Positions 26,949 to 39,764 of a DNA stretch of 64,000 bases are shown here, one piece after another. Source of the DNA: Cyanoderma ruficeps (taxonomy: Eukaryota > Chordata > Aves > Passeriformes > Timaliidae); contig VZDJ01000043.1 of assembly GCA_008694505.1 (NCBI GenBank), positions 207,421-271,420 of the forward strand, in the 5' to 3' direction. The position numbers and the translations under genes were made by a program. Numbering within the stretch: the stretch's first letter is position 1; the number at the start of each line of letters is the position of its first letter. Below the pieces are notes generated by a model. That model saw only the letters and a program-made list of their open reading frames with translations. It was not told the origin of the DNA and searched no databases.

Positions 26949-29900
26949 TTGAAAACTGTTGGAGTTTTATCACCAGCTTTTAAAGACTAACTTCACAATC
27001 CAGAAAAGGAAGGATAAAAATGCAACAGATTAAAAATACTTTTAAAAAATTAACCCCACAAAAGCCAGAAAGGTCACAACACAGGAACCCCCTTCATAGT
27101 TACATTCAGTTTATTTGGGAAAATGTGCATTAAATTATTCTAACTTCTGTCAAAATTTTGAAAACATCTATATGATAACAGCAGTTTTTTTACCCAATAG
27201 TTAGGAATGCACTGAAAGAGTCTTTAAAGGCAGCGAAATAGGAAAGTTTTCATAAACTGAGTTCCTAGTGAATTAACCAGGGAAGACCATGTTTGCTTTA
27301 ATAATCTGCAACAGAGCTTGAAACCATCCTGCCAACAAGAAATGGTTTTCTTGAAAAAAATGCAAATATATTCTGAGTGCATACCTTAAAATTTCTAATT
27401 AAATTTATTTTTTAAATACAAATGGATAGGAAATACGATGCCACTGTGATTTTAGGAACCCCGAAGGTTTAAAACAGCAGAGAGCATCAATCTGTTTTTC
27501 CATACCTAGTACTTTAAATATTTGTTGACACTGCTGAATAACACCTTCTATTTTTAAAAACAGGTCAAAAATCTTGTTATGCCTTGACTTGCAGTCTCCA
27601 CAAAACCAGTGGGTTTTGTGTTTTAAGGTGTTATTGGTTGGAAAACACAAGTCTTTGGCAGTGCTTTGTGGTGTAACTCTCTAGCAAAAAAACCAAAACA
27701 AACCAAAACAAAGCAAAAAAAGAACAAGGAAAGCTGCATTTTCCTGTTTGTTAGTCCTATCCAAAGCACTTTTCTCACCTCTGTCCTGTAGTGAAAATAA
27801 TGAGAGCTCATTCTGCCTTTGATGAGTGGGATAAAAGCGAATTGACAGAGAGCACTCCTTGGTTACACGGCTCTGACAAAACTCATGTTGTAACGTGAGC
27901 AATTACATGTAGTTTTTAAAATTGAGTGCCATGAGTGAACTTATTGTTAGCTAAGGGTTTATCTCCCCTGAGAAGCCAATCCTGCTGACTGGAACACCTC
28001 GCTGGGTCTGGTGACACACGTGTGCTGAGCAGTGTGTGCTGAGTCTCTGGTTATTCACACACCTGATTGCTGCATTAACCACGTGGTGAAATCCGCATCA
28101 CCCCAGTATCATCACCTCCCAAGGAAGCACAGCTCTGGCCTTGCCAGCACGTGGAAATGAGGATTTGATGATTGAGAAGCTCCTCTTACCTAGGAGAGCA
28201 CCTTTTCTCAGAGTGTCTGAACAGAGTGCATTTGGACTTGCGGGGCAAACTCTCACATAAAAACCTGGAGTTCTGGAAAGACTTTCTGAACTGAAAAAAT
28301 GCCCTTTTTCCTCTGTGAAGTGCTGAGATTTTTGACACTATTGATTCAGAAGGCTGCTTGCTATCACACTGGAAACCCAGGTTTTGTATTTCTTCTCCAA
28401 CTAAGGACATGTTATCTCTTTTCCTGATTCCTAGATTCCTAGATTCCTGATCTCTCCTTTTTCTTCCAAATGCCTGCTGTTTACATGAGCTGAAGGAAAA
28501 TTGAATGGCATCTAATCTTAACTCTGCATGTCCAATTTTTATTTATATTGTGGAAAAGGATTGTGGTTTTGGCAACTGCAAACCATTGTCACAGGAACAC
28601 AAAGCAGACATTGATTTCTAAGGCCTTATACTCTTCAAAGTGTGGTGGTGTAAACCTGGAATAAGTTCACTCAAATGGAACATTGTTGAGACAAGAGCAC
28701 AGGCACCTCAGCAAAAGTTTGCTGCAGGTTAGACCCTAAACCACAACCAGAAACATGTTCTCATTACCTCTTGAGCTCTTAAGTAAGCCAGAGTATTTAG
28801 AAGTAGAAATACTATTTAATGTATTTTCTATGCACACTGACAAATGCTGAGAACACCAAATGTGCTTTTAAGGTTGGATCAATATTTTTGCAGTTCAAGA
28901 CACTTTAATCTATAAAATTAAACTTGAGACACTTTTCTGCAAGAAAATGTCCTTTCCTAGAATGTCTTTGTTTCTATATTGTAACATTTAAAGAGGGGCA
29001 AGTGGATCACAAGTTTTAGAAATCCAAATATAAAATGAGTAATTTTGTTTCAGGTCAAGTAAATTATGTGGGTTAATCTGAAATGTTTTACTCCTGTCTT
29101 AATTGAGAAAAACAAAAACGTTTTGAGATATCTTGTCGTTCTTGTTAATTCTAACTCAGTCAGGAGAGTGCTTTTCCCATTAACTTGCTCGGTTGATTCA
29201 TAAATTCAAAGAGGTATCCAAAATTCTCTCATTCCTTCTCCCAGGAATAGTCAAGGGCCATCTAGGCTGAGAACTGCACAAAAATAAGGAAAAGAGAAGT
29301 GGTGAGAGAATCTTCAGAGGGGGAATACAACCTGTACCTTTGCAGATTTGTGATTGTTGGGTAGTATTGAAAGCGGTAACTTTGAAATTGGACAAATGGG
29401 TGACAGACCTCTATGGTGGGCATCACCATGGAAATTTCGTGACTTTAGAGATACTGATTATTCGCTTTGAAAGGAATTTATTTTCACATTGGGACAGGAT
29501 GGCTTTCAGTGTCAGTCCTGTTCTTAAAACTCAAAACAAAGCAATAACTAAGGTTTGCAAACAAGCTGTCTCTGGGGTTTTATCAACATGTGCTTGTAGA
29601 AAGCAGCATTCCTAGAGCATCCAAGAATGACATGGGGACCATGCTATGTTTCTGAGTAATGTGGGATGCCGAGGCTTTCTCAGAAGCACTGGCAGGAGAT
29701 ATAAGAAAAGCAGCATTCGTTATCTGTGCAGAGGGATTTCCACCACATGAGAGGAACAGTGCTGCCATTGTACTCCTGGCAGGAGATGCGTGTTCAGTTG
29801 GCAGCAGAGTGTATCCAAAATTCAAGCCAAGAGAAATGCCACCTTCCTTCACACCCGCCTCAGTAGGATGCTGCTGCCACGTGGCCAAACACACACTTCT

Positions 29901-32900
29901 GCGTGCCCATGAAGCCTCCTTTTGCTCTCTGGGAAGAGGGTGGAAAGGGAAACCTTGCATGTCAGGCAGGTAGGAGCAGCCAGCTGCTGGCAGTGCCCCT
30001 CAGGAGGGCTTCTCTCACCTACCTGCCAGGTGCCATAGCAACTGCCAGCCACAACCTGCAAACAGCCACTCAGAACAGTCCTGTTTGTGCCCCGTTGCCA
30101 CGGGGTGGGGAGCATGTGGCTGCATGCAGCCGGGCAGGCATGTGAGCGCCCGTGGCCTCGGCTGCTGGGCACCCACCAAGGGCACACACAGCCACGGGCT
30201 GTCCCCACCCAGGGCACAGAGCCTGTGCTGGAAAACCAACCCAGATCCCAAGGAAACCAACCAAATTGTGCGAATTTAGTCACAGTAATACAATTTATTA
30301 TGCTAGCAAGGGAACCGCATGCTTTTGGCTGTGTGAAATTTGGGTGTAAGAGAAGCATATTTAAGACTGGTCTTTACCTTCAGAGCAGACCCACAGATGT
30401 TTTTGGCTGTGACGTGCTCATGTGGGAACAGTGGTGCCTGCAGGTTCCTGCTCCCTTCTCCACCCAGGCAAAACTTCTGAGCCATCTTTGCCCTTGTGTC
30501 TCACAAGGTCACTCACCTGTTGGTAACACCTGAGCACACTGCTGTCTTTGCTGCCTTTCTTAGGGACTAAGGAAACACACAGGGAGGTGTTACTAGCAGT
30601 CAAGTTAAGCATATTTACTTCATCAGACTGAAGAGGAGAGAAAGTATTTTTTAATAATAAAATAAATTCATGAAAATGGCAGGTAAGCATTTTAAAAATG
30701 ATGGCTCTAATCTTTTGAGACAAGATGTATGGATTTGGGATTCTGGTTTCTCTCCATGGTACTCATATGAGTGGCAAAGATGAAAATATAAAAAGTAACA
30801 TATTTTGGGTTTAGGAACTCTAGGACTGAGTGTTACAGTAAGATGTACTCCTCTTTAGACTTCATGAGAAATGCCTGACCTAAGCCTGTCTAAGATTTCT
30901 GCATGTAGTGACAATTACTTCTTCAGTAAAAAGAACAGTTCATGGGGCTGTGATTAAATCCAGCATGTCTGCTGACACTTTAGATGGCTACTAGCTTCTA
31001 GAAGAAGAAGGAGAACTTTCTGTTGAACTGCAATGGGTAAATGTAACTTGTTCCTTTATTTTTTTTTTTCTTTTAAATAAACCTGTGGTAAATGGACAAT
31101 GTTTTCCCTCAGGGAAATGTTCTCATCAGCTTGATTCATGGAAAAGTTACTCATCTTCCTACCTCAAGGAAAGAATATGTATTTAATTCCTGAGAATAGA
31201 CTATTACATCACATGAGCAGAGATGGTTTAACAGGAGACAAATCTGTGAGAGCTTCCAAAGGCAGCAAAGTTTGCTACGAAATGAGATGCTCTTCGGACG
31301 AGTTTGTGTAACATCTATAGGAAGTACTTCACAATTAGTGTATTACAAACATTGTTGTCCCATGAGATGACCTAATACTACTGGTCTTTTCCACCTTGTA
31401 TCTTGCTAGAAGTGCAAGTTACAGCAGATATTCTTGCATTACTTAACTAATTGTCATCACTTGCTTGATTCATTCCATTATATTATTTGTGGTGTACCAT
31501 GGAAGTCTTGTAAAATTGTGCTTGCACATCATTATTATGGGGTACTGATACTGAACTAGGAAAATACCATGAGGTAAATGCTTAATAAATTGTTGACCTC
31601 TCAGAAATGCATGTTACAAATAGCTTATGTGTAGTTGGAAATATAACATGGATGACAAAGTGCCACCTGAGTTTATGTGGTCTGATTATTGAAAGAACAA
31701 ACTGGTATGACAGTAAGTTTTCTGAGGTACAGAACACAAGCTGTAATAATTGCTGGCACAATTATTTTCATGAACAAAATTCGCTGTGACTGAAGCCTTT
31801 TGATGTGACTGAACATTGTTCTTACCTGACACTGCTTGTCCTTGTCTGATCTTAAATATGGATCAGAAAATCTTGCTGAAGGGGTTGCCTGGAGTACCAA
31901 GATCATTTCAACATAATATAATTTTAATATAAAGTGTGGTTTTGTCAGCTTCTAAATCCATGATTACCTTTCTGAAAAAGAAATAAGGCTTAAACTGGAA
32001 TCTGCAGAAACCATATTTTCCTCTGCCCCTCTGCAGCTTAGGAAAGCTTAAACTACAACTGTAAAGGCTAAAAGAATGATTAAGATGTGGGATTAAAACT
32101 AGGAAGTTGTTTGCCTTCCATTTTGCCCTGTGCAGAGGACTTTCCTAGTCTGAAGAATGAGAATAAATCTCGGCTGTGCCAGCAACTCCTCTGTGGTTTC
32201 TGGGGAGTCATTTAGACACGTGTCCATGGAGGTGAATAAGCAGATCCAACAACTTAGTTTGTTCTTGGAGGAGGCTGGATGTTACTGGGAAGGTGAAGAC
32301 CTGTGCTAACAGGGTGCTGTGCTTGGCCTAAGAAGCCTTGTGCTCACAGGCTGGGTTTGTTAGACTGAAAATAAAGTCATAGCAACAGAGCCACATGGCA
32401 CCTCTCCAACACATGGCTCACACATGTCTGTCCACACATGTCTGTGTTGCTAGCAAGACCTTGGTTTTTCTAGACTGGGTTCTCATGGTGAACATCTGTG
32501 TCCCAGGTTCACAGCTGACACATTTTAATGCCACAAATTCAAACCCGATTTTCTTAAACTCCTTCTCCAGCTGCGGTCTCACCCTGGAGATGAGTGCCAT
32601 AAAATCTCCTGGCTCCTAAAGGTCTGCTTGATGTGCCCAGGGCTGCTTCACACTTAAAAACACTGAGTCAGAAATTTTCTTTTCCATTCAACTTGTAGAG
32701 CTGGAGCAGTGGGTGCATTCAGCACATTCCTATCCAAACAGTCCCTGCTCAAAACAGCTTGTAACATGACTGTCATCCAGACCTGCACTGGTTCATACAC
32801 TGGTTAAACAAATAGACTGTACACCTGATTCAAAACACAGTGGTCACCAGAAAAGCAGGTTTCCTGTCTCTGTTTTATCTCATGGTTTGTCTTTTATAGA

Positions 32901-33948
32901 ATTTATTGCAGTAGGGATGGATATGGAAGGTGGGTGATCAGGCAGTGAAGAACCACCAGAAAAAATACAGCATTGAACATGAACCTTTCTTATCATAGCT
33001 CAAAGTTTTAAAAAAAAAGTCACAATATGATAAAAATCATTTAAAAAGAATAAAAATAATAAAAAACTAATTGATCTGGAGGGGGAAAATATATGCTTAT
33101 CTCAAAAAGCCATTTAGATTCTCCACAGGAAGGAAGACTTTCCTCTGTAAAGCAGAGTAAAGGGATTTAATTGTGGCTGATATGGATTCAGGAAACATCC
33201 TTCTGTTTACTCTCTGTTTACTCTCACCCACCTTAAGAAATCACCTCCCCCCAATCTGCACTGCAGTGGGAGAGAGGCCCCTATCTTGGAAGGTAAGACA
33301 CTAAGTAGAGAAAGATGCTCTGCACTCTTACGTCAGAATTACCCCTGGGGTTTCTCCCTCCCTGTCAGATGGCAATGACAGCTCCACCTTATCACGCAAG
33401 GGTATGGTAAGGAAAGATCCTTGTTCTGTTATCTCTCTTATCATTGAATTCATGAAGAAGGAAGGAAAACAGACACCATAGGAAAAGGCATTCTAGTTGC
33501 AGATTCTTATGAGAGCTTGCGATTTCCTCAAGAAGAACCTATCAGGAAAGGTGGCCTAATATGGGCTACAGTCTGAACAAAGAAAAGATTATTTGGGTTT
33601 TTTTTTTCCTTCCCTGTCCTGGCCATTTAAACATTTAATAGTTTAGTACAGCAGTAGAATCTGAAAAATATACAGAATCTGTTTGAAGAATACAACTTTG
33701 TTATGCCCCTTGCTGTATCATTATTCTGACTATCACTATGGTTATTGCAATAAAAAGGCAGATTTTCTTTGCCTTTTGTAACTTAGGAGAATAGTGGATA
33801 AATATTTATTACATAATATAGAAACCAAGTCTCCAAAGTTCTTTAAAACAAATTGTTGATGATGGAGTGTACGCCGCTCTGTTGATTTGCGTGTCCAAAC
33901 ATCCATTACATGGACTTCATTCATTTTTATGTTAATTTTATATTACAG
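26949..33948. other. AT-rich non-coding DNA with a local GC-rich patch
   Basis: About 7 kb with no recognised gene or mobile element. Around 29880-30240 composition becomes clearly more GC- and CpG-containing than its flanks, giving several overlapping open frames on both strands, the longest being 169 codons at 29849-30358 minus. None has a recognisable domain. Short imperfect tandem repeats occur at about 28428-28452 (GATTCCTA units) and 33198-33225 (CTGTTTACTCT units). Confidence 0.5.
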
Positions 33949-33949
33949 A

Positions 33950-33980
<31 letters not shown>

Positions 33981-33993
33981 GAAAAGAGAAAAA
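33949..33993. repeat. A-rich (A)nG low-complexity tract
   Basis: Poly(A) with regularly spaced G residues (AAAAAAG, AAAAG). No retroposon body was recognised to its left. Confidence 0.85.
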
Positions 33994-36055
33994 TATTTTC
34001 AATAGAGCTTGCAGATTTCTTTTCTTTTCTTCTGATCACATCACATCTAGGATCTTTCTTCACATGACTTTGTTCATCTAAGTCTAAACACTCCTGGTAT
34101 AGTCGATGCATGCAAGCCGATTCAGTTCTTGGTGAAGGAAAGAGAAAACCCAAGCTGGAAAGCACTCAGTAATCGAAAATTAAATAAACAATACCTTGAC
34201 ATGGCAAAATTGAAATTCTTTCTTGACAAGATTTCATTGGGTTCATGTTCTTCAGCTAATATTAATATTTTAAAATTACATTTGCTTGGTCAAAATATCA
34301 AAGAGACAAATGCATTAGTTCCACATATGTGTGGATTCTGCTCTGAGTACTAGGGACAGCTGGACTGACTTTCAGCTGGACTAATTGGATCTTGTGAGTG
34401 GTTTTATTAGGATCTCTTTCCAAATAATCATTTAAACAAAACCAGGTCTGACTTTGGTAGGTGCGTCCCTTGAACCATCTGCTGGTTGCAAAGATTTCTG
34501 AAAGGAGCCATGAGAATGAAACAAAGCCTGCCACCACAAAAGAGCATGTTAAACTTGCAGAAAATATTTGTGTGTTGTCATTTACTATTAAGTCATAGCT
34601 ATTTTTCTACTTCATTCCTTAAACTGCTAATAAATCACTGGAATTGTGTAAACCCACCAGTAAACTACATTCAGCAGTACTCTAAGAAAGGACTTGTTAC
34701 TCTACTGGCACAAATTATGACAAACAAGGTATCCTGTAAAAAAAAAATCCTCTGACTCAAAAAAAGGGGACGCAAAAAGGAACAATATAATTAGATCTCT
34801 TATTATGGTGTGCTTGAGTTATTCCACCAGTGAGTAAGGTTTTGAACAGGAAGGAAGGTGGCCTTTGGCTGCAGGAGTGAAGGTAACAGCAACTGGCAGC
34901 CATTAGATCTGAATATTTGTCGTTTGCTCACAAAGAGAGCAGCAATGGCCAAGGTGCAATAAATGAGAACAGGTGGGCAACACCTCACATACTGCTCTGC
35001 TCTACTTGTGAAAAGCTACTGGAATTCAGTAATTTTGCATTTTTACAGACCTTGAAATTAAGGACAGTCTTAATTGAGTCACCTTCTGAGAGATTTTTAT
35101 CTTCTACAAGATTATTTTCTGCACAGCAGTTTTTTTTCTCTCTCTTTTTTTTTTTTANTTTTTTTTTTTTAATATACAGCAAAGTCCTGCACTTAACTGA
35201 GGGGGATTACTCAGAAATGGGAAAATTTATGTCAAAGTTGGTGCAATTGTGAATCCTCAAAAGTTGTCTCTATGCAAAATAGAAGAATAATGACATAGGC
35301 TGTCTAATTCTTGTCTTGTTTGATTAAGTGCTGTTGATTTGGGATTCTAGGTTGAGTTTTTAATGTCCAAAAATTGATCTTTGTCTGCTTGAGCCTGTGA
35401 ATGAAACAGAAACCGTGCCTGTTACTTTTCAGAAATACTTTCAGATCTCCCACGTCTGAAGAAGGAAACTGAAACAAAACAAAAACAAAAAACGTCAAAA
35501 AACAANAACACAACAACAACAACAAAAGTGCAATATCAAGGTATTAACCCTTTTGAAAATGTTCTTCAGTCTCTCTGTGGAACAGGTCTGTGTACCTTAT
35601 TAGTGCTTTTGGCCCTAATTATTTATGCCAGCTGTTTGTCCAAATGACTGCACTTATCAAATCCCAATGGATACCAGATTTTCCTTGTGTTTTCATTGTT
35701 TGTGGCAATTCCCAGGTCCTTCTAGAAACAAGGATTTTGATGTACATTTCCATGATTCTCTCCTGTGATAGGATTCCAGGTAAACTATATATAAATAAAC
35801 CACAAGGAAATACAATGATTCAGCACTTTTTCATGCAGTGACTATAATTGTAGAATAATTAAATGTTCCTTGAAGTTGGAAGCTTGTAAAAACATTGCTA
35901 TGCACCATATGTAATTTCAGTTACTGCTTTTTCTTCCTAGTCTCCATAGTTTATCTTTTAAGCAGTAGTTTATTATGGTGTCTACAACTGTTTTGTTTTT
36001 TTTTTTTCTAGAACTAGATCCAGCTTAATGTGCTGTAATTAGAGTGTTTGCCACT
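33994..36055. other. AT-rich DNA with homopolymer and CAA repeats, no gene seen
   Basis: Contains T-rich runs at 35130-35170 (N at 35158) and about 35994-36009, and a CAAAA/CAA-rich stretch at 35474-35525 (N at 35506). No exon or mobile-element body could be supported. Confidence 0.55.
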
Positions 36056-36132
36056 TAAGGGCTGGAATGAATGTCCTGTGAAGAGCAGCTGTGGACTTCA
36101 GGTTTTTCAAGCTTGAAAAGAAGGAGGCTTCA
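36056..36132 (+). mobile_element. Probable old CR1 fragment
   Basis: The segment GGGCTGGAATGAATGTCCTGTGAAGAGCAGCTG...TTTTTCAAGCTTGAAAAGAAGGAGGC follows the order of the CR1 3' region (gctggagca...tatgagga...ggctgaggga...agcctggagaagaggaggc) with many substitutions. It is short and diverged, so the call is tentative. Nothing after about 36140 continues the match convincingly. Confidence 0.45.
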
Positions 36133-37850
36133 TATACTTGTCTGTCTCGGCCTGTGAAAAGCAAGCCCAAGGTTAAATATAGGACAGAAAGGGGCCAGAA
36201 CTCCCACAAGTGCAAGGAGCTGAGGTTTTCTGTTAATTGACCTGACACATGCAGGCTCAGGGACACCCTGGTTAGATTTGCCATAATCACCCTGGAACCA
36301 AAGGTCACAGCATAGAAACACCTGTGCAGATTGTGCATAATCCAGTCCAGGCCCAGAAGCAGTACTGCTGGTTTATCCCTGATTAATAAACCCTTACAAA
36401 GTATTTATACCACTGCAAGATGGTGAGCATGAGCATGGCTAGAATCATTTCACATGGACAATGAGAAGCAGTAGCAAAAGACCTTCAGATTACTCAGGTA
36501 AATCATGTCACTTCCTCAGAAGACATAATTGTCCTAATTGTGTGACTCTTCACAAAATAAAACATCAGGAACAGAAATGCTGAAGAAAGATATAAAGGAT
36601 CTCAGGAGTTTAATTCCCCAATTAAAAATAAATAAGGCACTGATGATCAGTACATTTGTCCCTTGAGAACAACCCATGCAGATTCTAGTTAAATCAGTAA
36701 TTGAATCCTTCAAGTTCTGCTGTACTCGCATGTAGAGAGAAGACTTCCAAATTTTCTCTTTCACAGAGTGCTGGTAGTTAAATTAGAATATTTCTGATTC
36801 ACTCTTTTTCATTTTCACTTTCAAAATAAATATATTTTAGAATTACATGAATAATCCTGCAGCTGTTGAAGACAATCAATACTTCTTTATTCTATTATTT
36901 TTTAGCATTTTCTTCAGATTTTAAAGCAATTAGACTTAAGGTCCAAAGCATGGACCTTAATGCTTTTAATTTTATCTGACTCCCGTTTTTATACATATGT
37001 ACAGAGGTCAAGGGATTGGCTACACAGGTCACCACCCCTTCAACCTGGATGGTGGACATCACCATCAATCATTTCTTTTCTCACAGGAGAAGTATGTAAA
37101 CATTCTAAACATTTTTTTCCGAAAGATTTGGAATTCCTGACTGTCAGTACGAAAGCCAATGGGAACTGCCTGGTGTTTATCATATCACCTGGCAGACTAA
37201 GTTATGTGTCTTTGACCTGTAGAAGAAAATGGAATATATGGGGTCTCTGCTTTTTAAACTTGAGAATTACCTTGCCTACGCTAATATCTCCAGCTTAAAA
37301 TAACAAAGTAATGGAAACAATATGGAATTAAAAATGTTGATAATACTGTCAAAGCAAATCTGGAGTAAAAGTGAAGCTCACTGGCAAGTGGGAAAGACAC
37401 ATTCAGAAGTGCAGACCTATTTATCAGAAAACACATTATCCCAAATCTGCTTCTGCCCCAGACCGGTAAACTTCAGCAGCACTGGATTTTGTCTGCCATT
37501 CCCAGAATCCAGGCTGGTCGTTTACTCCATGGAAAACTGGAGGAAAGGCTTTGCTTTGCCCTTTTGGAAATCATCTCTTGAGTGCACTGCCAGGAAGTCT
37601 TGTGGCTCCTGAGTGATACCACAGATCTTGCTTATCCTGGAGCTTGTTTGACCTCATTTTCTGCCAAACTCCTGCTGTTTGCTCTCCAGAGACAGTTGTG
37701 AGCACAGGTTCTTCTGGGTTGTTCCCTGAGCCACATTTCTGGAGCCAAATGTACTAATTTCTCAGTGTTCTGTGTGCAGGGTTGCCGTGATGAGTCTGGA
37801 AACAAAACCTTAACAAACTGAAGGGCCAAATCCTCATGTTTTCCAGGCCT

Positions 37851-37908
37851 GAAAGAAAAAGAAAAAGAAAGAAAAAAAAANAAAAAAAAAAAAGAAAAGA
37901 AAAAAACC
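37851..37908. repeat. (GAAAA)n / poly(A) tract with an N
   Basis: GAAA and GAAAAA units pass into poly(A), with one N at 37881. This is simple-sequence DNA. Confidence 0.85.
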
Positions 37909-39746
37909 AAACCAAAATAACTAAACAAAAACCAAATCAACACTTAAATTCTGACACATCCCATCGTGAAGACCAAGAGGAGATGCAGGGAAGTAAAGAC
38001 CACCTCAAGTTTGGCTAGAAAAGTAGAAGTTAATGCTTTGTTTCCATTTGACTGGAATAAGGATTCCCTGGGCCTGACTCACCTGATTTAGGCCATGGAG
38101 TACCTTTCATCTGGAAATAGCTACATTCACAGGAAATACCTTTTCAGAAATGTTCAGCAGCCATCCTACTCTGTAGAAAATATGGCTATAAATCCTCTAA
38201 ACCCCATTTTGATTTTCTTCTGCCAGTTTTGGGTGCCCATGCATGTCTGCAGCTTCTCTTCGGTGTTCACAAGGCCCTTAAGGTCAACATTTCACATCTT
38301 TGAGAAGATTAAGCGGAAGCACATGAAGGAAATGTTTCATTTGTATGTAAAATGGAGATTTTTAAGAAAAAAAAGACAGCCACCACTTTATTTTGCAGAT
38401 GCATGCACTACAATACAGATTATTTTAGGCATGTTGGGACCTGGCTAGTTAGTAATCTTCATATAAGCTGTTTGGCCCTATCAATACCTGCCATGAGTGA
38501 TCACTCTCCCCATTTCGACAATGTGTTCATGAGAAGACCATTTTTCTGCAAACATTGTGGAAAATCTATTATTTTATGCATTAAAGGAAAAGATCAGTAA
38601 AATGCAACAGCCTAGTTGCTTCTTATTCTTCATTGTTTTGAGGTCTAAGCCAACAGATTTCCTCTTTCCACAGAATATTTTAAAGAAAAGATGTTGGGGG
38701 GCCAGGTGGGTTTTTTTGGCTTTTTTTAAAATACTGGACAACTAGGTGTATAGGGAGTTCTAAGTTCAGATGGAAGAAAGCATATTATTACATAATAAAC
38801 ATAGAAAATTGCTTTTATTGGCTTTAAAAAGAGGGGTTTGAAATCCCAGATAAATTTAAAGAAAAACCAACCACAACAGAAAACCAAACAATCAAAAAAA
38901 AAATCCAAAACTGAATATTGTTCACGTGAGTGAATTGAGGGGAAAGTTGTGTGCAAATGTGCAATATAGGCATGTGCTGTGTAGATGCCCTAAGGGCTAA
39001 ATCTGCATCCCCACAGGCAATCAAAAACAACAACACCATAAACTCTCCCCTGCACTTCAGTTGCTTTTGGATCGTGTCTTGTGTGGTGTGGCCTTGGTTC
39101 AAAATAGTAGCAATAATGTCCTTAATTAATATTTAGCCTTGGAGAGGAAGTAAAAAAGCTGTCCCCCATTACCAAAATTGAGAGAATCACAGTCATGACT
39201 ATACAAAAGTATTTGTGTTTTTAGTGACTTTTTCTATAGCAAAAGATGAGCTAACAAGGTAAGATTTCAAGTTATACCTTAAAAATAAACACCTGGAAAA
39301 TGACTACCACATCTGCACAGTATTTAAATTACATTTGGCTTATCACCCTGTGCTTCACAGCTGTTATGGCACAGAGGAGGATAATTAAAAGCAGCAGATT
39401 ACCATGGTATTTAATGGACTGCTGCTGAACTATTTGTGTGTTTGTGATCCAAATGAAAACTATTGGGCAAGTTATGGCTTTGGAGCAGGAAGCTGTTTAT
39501 GAGTGACAGTAAGTTTATTGAGAGTGTTTCTCTACCTTGCGATCTGGGGCAAGAAGCGAGTATTTCAGGACACTGAGAAGCTGTAGGAATCATAATGTAG
39601 TTATGTTAGGAATGTACTTTAGCAGAATAAATTGTCTTGGCTAAAGGGAAATCGAGAATATATACATTAACATGCCACAATATCAGCTATATCAGCTAAG
39701 GCTCTGAGTAACCAAATAAAGAAGCAAAAGAAAGCTGGTTTCCACT

Positions 39747-39764
39747 CCCCCCACCCCCCCCCCC
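39747..39764. repeat. Poly(C) tract
   Basis: C6-A-C11, followed by AA and an undetermined base at 39767. It is a G-run on the minus strand. Confidence 0.85.

Noticed and set aside
26601..26990. 129-codon plus frame and a Lys/Glu-rich minus frame
   Set aside because: Most of both is the (TTTTC)n microsatellite read in different frames.
29849..30358. 169-codon minus frame in the GC-rich patch
   Set aside because: At least four overlapping frames on both strands are open there, as expected from high GC; no family resemblance. The composition itself is kept as a finding.
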